IMG/VR virus record: IMGVR_UViG_3300042288_000241
Coordinates: 1-27,574 of that record
Reading direction: 5' to 3' (one strand)
DNA length: 27,574 nt
Source of the DNA: a virus
Part shown: positions 1 to 6,494 of the stretch, piece after piece
Position numbering within the stretch: position 1 is the first letter of the stretch
Layout: each line of letters begins with the position of its first letter
Notes under the pieces: generated by a model
The model's database searches: none
Seen by the model: the letters and a program-made list of their open reading frames with translations, nothing else
What the model was told of the DNA's origin: nothing
Position numbers and translations under genes: made by a program

Positions 1-344
1 ATATGGGATTCAACGGCGAGCAACGAGGTGGGGTGTTTAAGAAATACCACAACATCCCGCTTGGTACGCTGTACCCCTATCTCGGCTGCGCGACGATCAC
101 GAGCAACTACCATGCGTGGAAGTGCATGGCGATCCTGATGGGATTCATGGATCAGAATCTGCGCTCGTGGTACGGAGATCAGGAGGCGCTCAAGGTCTAC
201 TCGCACATGCTATATACGCACCTCGTTGGCGAGATGGAGGAGAGCGAATATGCCTGTCTACCGGAGCGTGTTATTGGGGGACACGTACCCAAGATTCTGC
301 ACTTCAAAGGACCCGCTCGTAAGGAGGCATTCCTCAATGCTTAA
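1..344 (+). CDS. Glycosyltransferase-like protein, C-terminal part (5' end outside window)
   Basis: The reading frame is open to the left edge, so only about 113 C-terminal residues are visible and the ATG at 3 need not be the true start. The visible part has a YGDQEAL motif near residue 58, followed by a tail reading ILHFKGPARKEAF. A W/Y-x-D-Q-x-A-L motif followed by a late H-F/Y-x-G-x-x-K segment is common near the end of GT8-like and related nucleotide-sugar glycosyltransferases, where the His and Lys contact the donor phosphates. The last 8 nt overlap the start of the next gene, which is also glycosyltransferase-like, so the two are probably translated together. Donor and acceptor cannot be read from this fragment. 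The family call is an inference from short motifs and neighbourhood, because the catalytic part is missing. Confidence 0.55.
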   Translation, partial: MGFNGEQRGGVFKKYHNIPLGTLYPYLGCATITSNYHAWKCMAILMGFMDQNLRSWYGDQEALKVYSHMLYTHLVGEMEESEYACLPERVIGGHVPKILHFKGPARKEAFLNA

Positions 345-1008
345 AGTCTTTATTGGCTGGGACAGCCGCGAAGAGGCAGCGTATGAGGTATGCAAGAAGT
401 CGCTTGAGCTTCACACTTCAGTCCCGCTCGACATCACCCCCATAAAGCAAAACGATCTGCGCGAGCAGGGTATCTATTGGCGTGGGGTCGATACGCTCGC
501 GTCTACGGAGTTCAGCCTCACGCGGTTTCTTACTCCACACCTCGCGGGGTACACCGGCTGGGCAGTCTTTGTAGACTGCGATTTTCTTTTCCGGGGGGAC
601 ATCGCGACTCTGCTTGACTACGCCGACGGGGCAAAAGCGTGCTTCGTGGTACCGCACGATTACCGGCCTACCGAAACGGTCAAAATGAACAACCAAGCGC
701 AACACGTTTACCCCCGAAAGAACTGGTCTAGTTTCATGTTCCTGAACTGTGAGCATGAACAAGTTAAACGCTTAACGCCAGAGATTGTGAACATCGCGAC
801 GCCGAGTTATCTTCACCGGTTCGAGTGGTTATCTGACGATGTGATCGGACACTTACCGATTGCGTACAACTACCTCGAAGGTTGGTACACCAAGAACGAC
901 TGCCCCAATCCGATAGCAGTACACATGACCCGAGGTGGTCCGTGGTTTCAGGATTGGACTCATGTGGAGTACGGCAAGGAATGGATGGCCGTGGCATCGA
1001 CGCTATGA
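337..1008 (+). CDS. GT8-like glycosyltransferase
   Basis: This is a 223-residue protein. The frame is open further upstream to 226, but ATG 337 is the better start because AAGGAGG at 321-327 sits 9 nt before it and the protein then begins MLKVFIGWDSREE, a typical Rossmann-like opening for this group. A D-x-D motif (FVDCDF, D80 and D82) follows a hydrophobic strand, as expected for a metal-dependent GT-A glycosyltransferase. Other family-like parts are the STEFSLTRF segment before it, VPHDY after it, and a C-terminal MTRGGPWF segment that could supply the phosphate-contacting His. The protein probably moves a sugar from a nucleotide donor to a cell-surface or virion glycan in the cytoplasm. 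It ends inside the ATGA that starts the next gene. The specific substrate is unknown. Confidence 0.75.
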   Translation: MLKVFIGWDSREEAAYEVCKKSLELHTSVPLDITPIKQNDLREQGIYWRGVDTLASTEFSLTRFLTPHLAGYTGWAVFVDCDFLFRGDIATLLDYADGAKACFVVPHDYRPTETVKMNNQAQHVYPRKNWSSFMFLNCEHEQVKRLTPEIVNIATPSYLHRFEWLSDDVIGHLPIAYNYLEGWYTKNDCPNPIAVHMTRGGPWFQDWTHVEYGKEWMAVASTL

Positions 1009-2384
1009 ACAAGTACCAAAAGACAATTCAAAAGATTGAAACCGCGTTTCAGGCTGCGAAATACGCCGAGGCGATGGATCTCTGCAACTACGCGATCAGC
1101 CTATTCCCAAAGGACATCGTAGCGTACCGGGCGAAGGCTCGACTGTTACAGATTCAGCGGGACTTTGCGGGAGCGGAGAAATACTACGATGCCTCCGAAA
1201 AGCGCGGCAAACTCACGGCAGATGATCTGGTGAATCGTGGCATCGTGAAGAGCGAGCAGCAGAAGTATGACGCTGGCATCGAAGACTTCACGGCTGCGAT
1301 CAAAATCAAACCGGACTATCTACACGCTTATATCCAGCGAGGCGCAGCCAGTTGGGAGATGCGACGGTGGAGTGAGGCGCTTGAGAACTTTCGCAAGGCG
1401 AACGAGATTGAACCCAACGACGCCAACGCGCAGTGGATTCTCGGGCTACTGCTACTGCAACAGAACGAGTTCAAAGAAGGCTGGCCGTTGTATGAAACGC
1501 GCTGGCGGAGCGACCGGTTCAAGAGCCGCCGTCTCGTAACCCAGAAACCGCAATGGAGTTTGGAGTCCAAAGCCAAGTCTGTGTTGGTATGGGGCGAGCA
1601 GGGCATCGGTGATCAGATCATTTATGGCTCTCTGTTACCCGCTATCCGGCAGCGAACCGATAAGGTCACCGCGATGGTTGACCCGCGCTTGATCAAGATC
1701 TTCAAGACTTCGATGCCGGACATTGACTTCATCGCCAACAGCGATCAGGTACCGGCTGCGCTGCACGAGGAACAGATTCCGTTCGCGAGTGTGGGCTGGT
1801 CGTTCATCAACGAGAAGGACGACATCCAGAAGTACGCAGCGCGGAACTTCTTGCAGGCCGACCCGGAGTTGGTGAAGAAGTATCGCGAAGAAGCAGGACT
1901 CGACCCGAACAAGTTGACTGTGGGTCTATCGTGGGTGAGCGCAGCCATCAAGATCGGACCTCATAAGAGCGTCAACCTTGAGCAGCTCCTGCCGATCATG
2001 AAGCAGGATGTGAACCTAGTGAACCTGCAATACGGCAGCGACAAAAAGGCGGTCGATTATTTCAACCAGCAGCACGGCACAAACATCGTCACGACTTCGG
2101 TGGATCTATACAAAGACATCGACGGCCTCGCTGCGCTGTGTCAGATGTGCGATGTAATCGTAGCTATCAGTAGCTCGACTGTGCATCTGGCCGGGGCGCT
2201 GGGACGACCGGTGCTGTTGATGGATGCGAATAAGCTCTGGTACTGGGGTAACAAAGATGGCGACCGGAGCCTGTGGTATCCCAGCATCCGAGTCTTCCCG
2301 AGGGACAACATGATTGCACCTTGGGATAACGTCATCGAACAAGTCACAAAAGTGGTGGAGGGAATGATCCATGACAATAGATAG
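1005..2384 (+). CDS. TPR-repeat protein fused to GT9-like glycosyltransferase domain
   Basis: The protein has 459 residues and its start ATG overlaps the previous stop (ATGA), which suggests translational coupling. An upstream in-frame start at 882 would lie deep inside the preceding gene and is not used here. Residues 1 to about 150 form degenerate tetratricopeptide repeats (for example AYIQRGAASWEMRRWSEALENF), a protein-binding or scaffold region. Residues from about 165 form a GT-B domain like ADP-heptose/GT9 transferases: VLVWGEQGIGDQIIY near its start, GLSWVSAAIK in the middle, then HKSVNLEQLLPI and AISSSTVHLAGALGRPV near the nucleotide site. Bacterial TPR-GT9 fusions of this kind are common, and phage copies are known. 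It most likely acts with the two glycosyltransferase genes upstream. Acceptor and sugar are unknown. Confidence 0.78.
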   Translation: MNKYQKTIQKIETAFQAAKYAEAMDLCNYAISLFPKDIVAYRAKARLLQIQRDFAGAEKYYDASEKRGKLTADDLVNRGIVKSEQQKYDAGIEDFTAAIKIKPDYLHAYIQRGAASWEMRRWSEALENFRKANEIEPNDANAQWILGLLLLQQNEFKEGWPLYETRWRSDRFKSRRLVTQKPQWSLESKAKSVLVWGEQGIGDQIIYGSLLPAIRQRTDKVTAMVDPRLIKIFKTSMPDIDFIANSDQVPAALHEEQIPFASVGWSFINEKDDIQKYAARNFLQADPELVKKYREEAGLDPNKLTVGLSWVSAAIKIGPHKSVNLEQLLPIMKQDVNLVNLQYGSDKKAVDYFNQQHGTNIVTTSVDLYKDIDGLAALCQMCDVIVAISSSTVHLAGALGRPVLLMDANKLWYWGNKDGDRSLWYPSIRVFPRDNMIAPWDNVIEQVTKVVEGMIHDNR

Positions 2385-2580
2385 AGAATCCCCGCCCGGA
2401 GCATGGGCAGAAGAACTACGAGCCGCGCCATGGGGCTACGGTCAAAGCCAAGCCAAAAAGGTTGAGGTTGCTTTGAACAACGTCCACAAGGCCGGACTCT
2501 GGGATGAGCACAAGGTCATCCAAATGGAATTAAATCTTTTGAAGACTGAGTTGGAGTTATTAAGAAATGGAAGGGGATAA
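2371..2580 (+). CDS. Small phage protein of unknown function
   Basis: A 69-residue protein that I do not recognise. The start at 2371 has a GGAGGG-type ribosome binding site inside the end of the previous gene, and the two genes overlap by 14 nt. The N-terminal half is rich in Trp, Pro and Ala (SPPGAWAEELRAAPWGYGQ). The C-terminal half looks like an amphipathic helix or short coiled coil (IQMELNLLKTELELL). There are no cysteines, no membrane segment and no signal peptide. The overlapping position, the plausible binding site and codon use like its neighbours support it as a real gene. Function is unknown. Confidence 0.6.
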   Translation: MTIDRESPPGAWAEELRAAPWGYGQSQAKKVEVALNNVHKAGLWDEHKVIQMELNLLKTELELLRNGRG

Positions 2581-2770
2581 AGATGCAATCCGAGAATACT
2601 TGGCGTCTATCGGAAGCCGAGGCGGAAGCTCTGCTACAGGCGATAAGAAGCGAAGATCTAGAGAGCATTACCAGCGAATGGCAAAACTTAGCCACGCCAA
2701 ACGAAAGGCCAAAAAGAAAGGAAAATCCGATGAGCGATCCGATAAACCCGAACCATTACAAGAAGGGTGA
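2567..2770 (+). CDS. Small basic phage protein of unknown function
   Basis: A 67-residue, strongly basic protein. Its pattern of an E-Y-L-x-x-I-G-x-x-G-G-x-x-x-x-G segment followed by EHYQRMAKLSHAKRKAK resembles a frequent class of small phage proteins with an IGRKGG-like motif and a His-Tyr-x-x-Met helix. The basic tail suggests nucleic-acid binding, but no function is established. It overlaps the gene before by 14 nt and the DUF3310 gene after by 41 nt. GGAG at 2553-2556 lies 10 nt before the start. The same DNA read in a third frame would give an N-terminal extension of the DUF3310 protein, and I judge this frame to be the real one because of the motif match. Confidence 0.6.
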   Translation: MEGDKDAIREYLASIGSRGGSSATGDKKRRSREHYQRMAKLSHAKRKAKKKGKSDERSDKPEPLQEG

Positions 2771-2948
2771 GATTGAGGCTATCGACGCCATTAAGTCTGC
2801 CTTGACCGAGGATGAGTGGCGGGGGTTCCTGAAGGGGACAGCGATTGCCTATCTGTGGCGGCTTGGCCATAAGGACGCCGTAGAGCAAGACGCCCGTAAA
2901 ACCCTCTGGTACGTCTCATGGCTTGCAGGAAAAGATCCGAGGGGGTAA
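2730..2948 (+). CDS. DUF3310 family protein (T7 gp1.7-like)
   Basis: A 72-residue protein that matches the core of DUF3310: NPNHYKKGEIEAIDAI at the N-terminus, a middle FLKGTAIAYLWRLGHKD, then DARKTLWYVSWL. The family includes the T7 gp1.7 nucleotide kinase and many small phage proteins of unsettled function. An in-frame ATG at 2583 would add 49 residues, but that extension is out-of-frame coding sequence of the preceding small gene and lacks family features. ATG 2730 has an AAAGGAA binding site just upstream (2717-2722) and begins MSDPINP, as full-length family members do. It is the last gene of the rightward operon, with three hairpins directly after it. A role in nucleotide metabolism is an inference from family only. 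Confidence 0.8.
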   Translation: MSDPINPNHYKKGEIEAIDAIKSALTEDEWRGFLKGTAIAYLWRLGHKDAVEQDARKTLWYVSWLAGKDPRG

Positions 2949-2986
2949 GATCCCCCCCGTGCTATCTCTATTCTCCTAGAGACTTG

Positions 2987-3027
2987 GCCCCGGTGTTGTA
3001 GCTCTTGCTCCGCCGGGGCATTTTTTT
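2987..3027 (+). terminator. Rho-independent terminator of the left operon
   Basis: GCCCCGG at 2987-2993 pairs with CCGGGGC at 3013-3019, with a 19-nt loop, and is followed by A and seven T residues (3021-3027). The U-tract lies on the rightward transcript, so it ends the glycosyltransferase/DUF3310 operon. The leftward prim-pol gene stops at 3027 and has no U-tract of its own after the same stem, so this is a one-way terminator between convergent genes. Two smaller hairpins lie just upstream (2941-2956 and 2965-2982). Confidence 0.8.
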
Positions 3028-5267
3028 CACTTCCCCCTGATCTTGTAGACGCGGCGATCCCGACCCGGACCATCCTTCTTGATGACATCCTCTACGATGT
3101 CGCCCGACTCTAAGAGCGTCTGTAGGATTTCGTTTCGATCCCGAGCCTTCATGCCTTGGAGCGACTTAGCGAGCTGGGTGCTACTGGCTCCGAGTTCCCC
3201 TTGCTTGCGGATAAAGTTCAGGACGCGCTTGTGCGAGGCTTCGATTTCGTTCTCAGCCACTTCCCGAACCAGCAAGTCAGCGGTGTAGTTGAACGACCAA
3301 CGAGCCAAATCATTCGCCATCTTAAAGACTTCAAACGTCACCGTAGGCGAGATGGGATCACGCGCAATGGCTTCGATCATGGCGAGCTTGACCGTAATTT
3401 CACCGTAGCGCACCCAGAGAGCATCGTCGCCACGGGACTGCTTGACCTGCCATTCTCGGACGAGCTTGTACTCTTCAAACGCGGCTTCTTCCCAGTGCAC
3501 GATCATGGGCACGACCGGAGAGTTGGGGAGCGATGGCATGTTGGTGAGATTGCCAACACCCGCAGGCACGACGTTGTAAGAGTCCATCATGTCTTTCACG
3601 ATGTCTTCAGGCGGCGGTGTCATCTGCGGAATCTGCGTGTCTGGATAATCCTCAAACGGTGGAACCATCAAGATACGGCTCAGCGTACCGTTATCCACCA
3701 TGTCGAAGTTCAACGCGGGGATCAGGGTTCTCGGAGTCGTAGTGCCGAAGAAGTTGAAGTTAGGCTGGTTGATGTCGAGGCGAACGCGGTTGGTCGAGTC
3801 TGCGTACTCTTGGCCGTGATACATGCCGCTGCTGCTGGAGTACACCTCAAGCAATGTCTTGATGATGTCTCGCTGGTGACTCGCTGCGTTCTTGGCAGTC
3901 AGGCTTTGAAGATATAAGCCCATTTCATCTAAGTGCGAGATGCGCGACTGAAACTCAAACAGCGTTCGCAAGATGGCCACGCCGGAGCTGAAGCGATCAC
4001 CGCAGATCAACTGGTGCAATCCTGCCGCAGCCATAAGCTCCTTCACGCGCTGGCGACTGTGATCCTTACCCGCACCGGGCTTAGCCACGGCAATAGCAAA
4101 CAGGTTGCAGCGTGTATTGAGATGCGCCATGGCGTACCGTCGCCCGAACATAGCCCCGAACATGCAGAGCGTATTCATCAGCGCGAAAGTCGGCTGGGGT
4201 TGCTGCGACGTTGAATTGATCCAGCGAACGACTCGCCCTACCAATGACGGGCTAGTGAACCAGTCATTCGGGAAATTTTCCTTGGTGCTCTTCGGTAGTC
4301 GCTTAGGTTCTTTGAGTCCAGTCAGATCAATCTTAACGGGCTTGATGGGATTCAAATCCAAGTGCGGCGGTGGGAGCCAGCCATTCTTCTGTGCGTGATA
4401 GTACAGAGTACCTGCACCAATCTTGGAAGGCGGCGATTTGCTGTAATGCTCCCAACGCTGAGTTGTTTCGCTGCTGTTGTACTTGCCAGATGCGCGTGAC
4501 CACTGGTCGAAGATATGTAGACCCTTGGCTTCCGTAGCGCAATAAATCGCCATGCCGATACGGTTCCAGTCATCCCACGAAAGGTCGGGATTCGGAATGA
4601 ACTTGAGCGCATCCTCAACGGCAGCGAGTGTACCCACCAGACCGTCATACGAAGTCTTAGCGTCTTTGTCGGGGATAACCGTAGTGACGAGCCGAGTACG
4701 TCGCATTGACGGCGGGAGCGCCTTGTAAGCCTCTTCCGCAGCCTCCATGACCTGTTCACGGGTTACAATCGGCAACGACTCTACGGGCATCTGGTGAGGC
4801 GATTCCAGCGGCCAACTGTAGGGCTTGCCGGTTTCGGGATGCGTAGCGTATGCAACGAATTGCTGACCTTGACCCAGCACCTCAATCGGGTGCAGAGAAA
4901 TTTTGGTAAAAGGCTCCAATGTCCGGTAAAGGTAAAGTGCCTTGGGTGACTTGCCGATTCGTATCAGATCGGTTCGACCGAGCTTCTTTTGGAAAATCTC
5001 CCCGATGGCAACGGCAATCGACTCATCCAGAATGTCGATATCAATCGCGACCACTTCACCGGTCAGAATGCCGATGCCGCAACCGGGCCACTTAGACCAC
5101 AAATCGACATGGACTTGCTGGGCATTCATCTCAGTCCAGCGTGAAAGCTCACCCCACTTTTCGCCATCCCAACGACCGGGGCGCTTTGTACCCGGCATAA
5201 TTGGAATGATGCGATAGCCGCCATCGACGAGCTTCTCGCCGTATTTTTCTACGTAATTGTCAGACAT
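3027..5267 (-). CDS. Primase-polymerase / DUF3987 helicase-like replication protein
   Basis: The protein has 746 residues. Residues 1 to about 165 are a prim-pol (AEP) domain: PGTKRP near the start, the metal-binding D-x-D in VAIDIDI (D76, D78), GKSPKALYLY near 107 and the His of ATHPETGKPYSW (H143). Residues 215-297 match the PriCT_2 region (LSWDDWNRIGMAIY, WEHYSK, GTLYYHAQKNGW). Residues from about 330 to 640 are DUF3987-like, with a Walker A-like AKPGAGKDHS (GAGK 397-400) and an acidic LDEMG (D446, E447). The C-terminal 70 residues look like a winged helix (LGASSTQLAKSLQGMKARDRN). Such proteins prime and unwind phage DNA at replication start. It overlaps the RusA gene by 8 nt and is last in the leftward operon. 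Polymerase activity is an inference. Confidence 0.85.
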   Translation of the reverse strand: MSDNYVEKYGEKLVDGGYRIIPIMPGTKRPGRWDGEKWGELSRWTEMNAQQVHVDLWSKWPGCGIGILTGEVVAIDIDILDESIAVAIGEIFQKKLGRTDLIRIGKSPKALYLYRTLEPFTKISLHPIEVLGQGQQFVAYATHPETGKPYSWPLESPHQMPVESLPIVTREQVMEAAEEAYKALPPSMRRTRLVTTVIPDKDAKTSYDGLVGTLAAVEDALKFIPNPDLSWDDWNRIGMAIYCATEAKGLHIFDQWSRASGKYNSSETTQRWEHYSKSPPSKIGAGTLYYHAQKNGWLPPPHLDLNPIKPVKIDLTGLKEPKRLPKSTKENFPNDWFTSPSLVGRVVRWINSTSQQPQPTFALMNTLCMFGAMFGRRYAMAHLNTRCNLFAIAVAKPGAGKDHSRQRVKELMAAAGLHQLICGDRFSSGVAILRTLFEFQSRISHLDEMGLYLQSLTAKNAASHQRDIIKTLLEVYSSSSGMYHGQEYADSTNRVRLDINQPNFNFFGTTTPRTLIPALNFDMVDNGTLSRILMVPPFEDYPDTQIPQMTPPPEDIVKDMMDSYNVVPAGVGNLTNMPSLPNSPVVPMIVHWEEAAFEEYKLVREWQVKQSRGDDALWVRYGEITVKLAMIEAIARDPISPTVTFEVFKMANDLARWSFNYTADLLVREVAENEIEASHKRVLNFIRKQGELGASSTQLAKSLQGMKARDRNEILQTLLESGDIVEDVIKKDGPGRDRRVYKIRGK

Positions 5268-5634
5268 TTTCTACTTGAACCTCTACCCGCTCCTCGCCGT
5301 AATGCTTTGAGGCAACGAGCTGTGCTACCACTGCGTCATCAGCAAAGACAACGCCATTTAGCCCATCCAGAATCGCCTTGACGACGTTATCAATGTCAGG
5401 ACGAGAGATGTGCCACCCCGTTTTTTTCTTGTGTGCAAAGTACGCTGTAATAGTGACTTTGACTGGCCCTTCTAGCATGGCCTTACCGATCATCGCAACC
5501 TGAGCCAAAGACTTTACGTTTTGTTCGTAAATCTGCGTTTCTCTCGGCGTAAACGTCACGACTTTATTTCCGCGACGGCTAAATCGGGGACGAGCCTTGC
5601 CCACAGGCTTCCCATGAATCACTAAGTCAATCAT
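5260..5634 (-). CDS. rusA: RusA-like Holliday junction resolvase
   Basis: At 124 residues it is the usual length for RusA. It starts with IHGKPVGKARPRFSRRG, the basic N-terminal strand of the family. The catalytic region RPDIDNVVKAILDGLNG follows, then VFADDAVV. The aspartates D80 and D82, with D99/D100, and K86 correspond to the metal-binding residues of E. coli RusA. The enzyme cuts four-way junctions as a homodimer, resolving recombination intermediates and branched DNA before packaging. Its start overlaps the stop of the HTH gene (ATGA) and its end overlaps the prim-pol gene, so the three form one leftward operon. All expected catalytic residues are present. Confidence 0.93.
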   Translation of the reverse strand: MIDLVIHGKPVGKARPRFSRRGNKVVTFTPRETQIYEQNVKSLAQVAMIGKAMLEGPVKVTITAYFAHKKKTGWHISRPDIDNVVKAILDGLNGVVFADDAVVAQLVASKHYGEERVEVQVENV

Positions 5635-6002
5635 TTCAACCCCGCTACCTTATATATACGTTCAACAATGTTTGACGGCGTATCTGTTTGGCCGCTCACA
5701 AAACGAGCCAAAGTATTGCGATGAATGCGTATCTTTTTCGCCGCAGCAGATAGCGTAAGCCCCTGTTTCCGAAGGCTTAAATAGATGCGTTCTCCCTCGG
5801 TTAAACGGCCTTCTATCGCTATACCCACTTGACCCTTGGTCTTGCGCTCAATAACCTTCAACCACTTAGGCGATGGCGCTCTGGAACCACTGGCCCACCG
5901 GGTCACGGCAGCGCGAGTACAGCCGCACATAAGCGCAAACTCTTCGTGTGTCAAGTTGTTCTCTTCCAGCCACTCTGCAAGAGATAAAATTTGTGTTTCC
6001 AT
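5631..6002 (-). CDS. Double helix-turn-helix transcription regulator
   Basis: A 123-residue protein with two HTH units. The first, about residues 7-55, contains LTHEEFALMCGCTRAAVTRWASG, a Cro/YdaS-like HTH. The second, about residues 69-120, contains LTLSAAAKKIRIHRNTLARFVSG, a second XRE-like HTH ending in TDTPSNIVERI. It could bind DNA as a monomer with a two-fold site, like a fused dimer. I chose ATG 6002 because the protein then starts METQILSLAEW. A GTG at 6035 would add 11 residues. Neither start has a good Shine-Dalgarno sequence, so initiation may be weak or leaderless. It is first in the leftward operon and faces the divergent operon across 116 bp holding a palindrome and seven heptamers, the natural place for its operators. 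Confidence 0.75.
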   Translation of the reverse strand: METQILSLAEWLEENNLTHEEFALMCGCTRAAVTRWASGSRAPSPKWLKVIERKTKGQVGIAIEGRLTEGERIYLSLRKQGLTLSAAAKKIRIHRNTLARFVSGQTDTPSNIVERIYKVAGLK

Positions 6003-6021
6003 GGTGACATCATGCCAGCAC

Positions 6022-6050
6022 TTGCAAACCGTCACAAGGGGGTGTAGAGT
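6022..6050 (+). promoter_or_regulatory. Candidate rightward promoter of the recombination operon
   Basis: TTGCAA at 6022-6027 and TAGAGT at 6045-6050 are separated by 17 bp and each match four of six sigma-70 consensus bases. Transcription would start near 6057, just at the palindrome and before the heptamer repeats, giving a leader of about 60 nt. I see no comparably good leftward promoter in the same gap. The call rests on sequence match and position only. Confidence 0.4.
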
Positions 6051-6057
6051 CCATTTC

Positions 6058-6071
6058 GTCGGGTAACCGAC
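6058..6071. promoter_or_regulatory. 14-bp palindrome, candidate operator or 5' stem-loop
   Basis: GTCGG (6058-6062) and CCGAC (6067-6071) form a perfect inverted repeat around GTAA. As DNA it has the shape of an operator for an HTH protein. As RNA it is a five-pair stem with a GNRA-type GUAA tetraloop, placed at the predicted 5' end of the rightward transcript. It touches the first heptamer repeat. Which level it works at cannot be decided from one sequence. Confidence 0.45.
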
Positions 6072-6120
6072 TGAACACTGAAACCTGAACTTTGAACACT
6101 GAACGAGGAACCCTGAATAT
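6072..6120. repeat. Seven tandem 7-bp repeats (TGAACNN) in the divergent control region
   Basis: Seven consecutive heptamers occur in exact register: TGAACAC, TGAAACC, TGAACTT, TGAACAC, TGAACGA, GGAACCC and TGAATAT. All seven share GAA, six begin TGAA, and units one and four are identical. The 7-bp period puts every third repeat 21 bp apart, close to two helical turns. The array lies between the double-HTH gene and the next rightward gene. The GAGGAA ribosome binding site (6105-6110) spans units five and six, and the ATG (6119) begins in unit seven. Candidate roles are an operator array for the regulator, an origin-type iteron set, or slippage-prone control of the leader. Confidence 0.7.
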
Positions 6121-6493
6121 GCGAAATGAGTTTGAAATAGCAGATGATCTTTTCAAGGCTAAGCAAGCTGAACGCGAAGCCGAAGAAAGACGGATAGCAC
6201 TAGAAGAGGAACTCGTAGCCGTACTAGGCAAACGAGAGGAAGGCAGCAAAACCCATGCTGTTGGCAGCTACAAAGTCACGATCACCGGTCGTATCAATCG
6301 CAAGATTGACTGGGAGTTGTTTGACCAAGTGTCGAGCAAGATTCCAGAGACGTTGTGGCCAGTAAAGCGAACCTTGGATGTAACCGGGGTCAAGTACCTC
6401 GCGAACAACGAGCCGCAACTCTACAAAGTGTTGTCACCCGCTTTAACTGTTGAACCCGCTAAAACTACTGTATCTATCGTAATGGGAGCTTGA
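6119..6493 (+). CDS. Conserved phage protein of unknown function, first gene of the recombination operon
   Basis: A 124-residue protein that begins with a charged coiled-coil helix (residues 8-45, rich in Ala, Glu and Arg), then a compact domain with SYKVTITGRINRKIDWELFDQ, IPETLWPVKRTLDVTGVKYL and LYKVLSPALTVEPAKTTVSI. Proteins of this pattern are frequent next to Sak4-like ATPase and DUF669 genes in phages, but no function is known to me. ATG 6119 is preferred to the upstream TTG at 6092 because GAGGAA sits 8 nt before it. The upstream extension would be translated heptamer repeat. It is followed after one base by the ATPase gene. A helper role for the ATPase or the single-strand binding protein is a guess from position. 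Confidence 0.8.
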   Translation: MRNEFEIADDLFKAKQAEREAEERRIALEEELVAVLGKREEGSKTHAVGSYKVTITGRINRKIDWELFDQVSSKIPETLWPVKRTLDVTGVKYLANNEPQLYKVLSPALTVEPAKTTVSIVMGA

Positions 6494-6494
6494 G

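Noticed and set aside
2583-2729. N-terminal extension of the DUF3310 protein to an earlier ATG
   Set aside because: The extension lies over a small gene in another frame that has a motif match, and it lacks DUF3310 features. ATG 2730 has its own binding site.
3156-3917. A 253-codon rightward open frame opposite the prim-pol gene
   Set aside because: It is antisense to the DUF3987-like part, His/Arg/Val rich, with no family likeness.
6092-6118. Earlier TTG start for the first recombination-operon gene
   Set aside because: It would translate heptamer repeats and lacks a suitable Shine-Dalgarno. ATG 6119 has GAGGAA at 8 nt.
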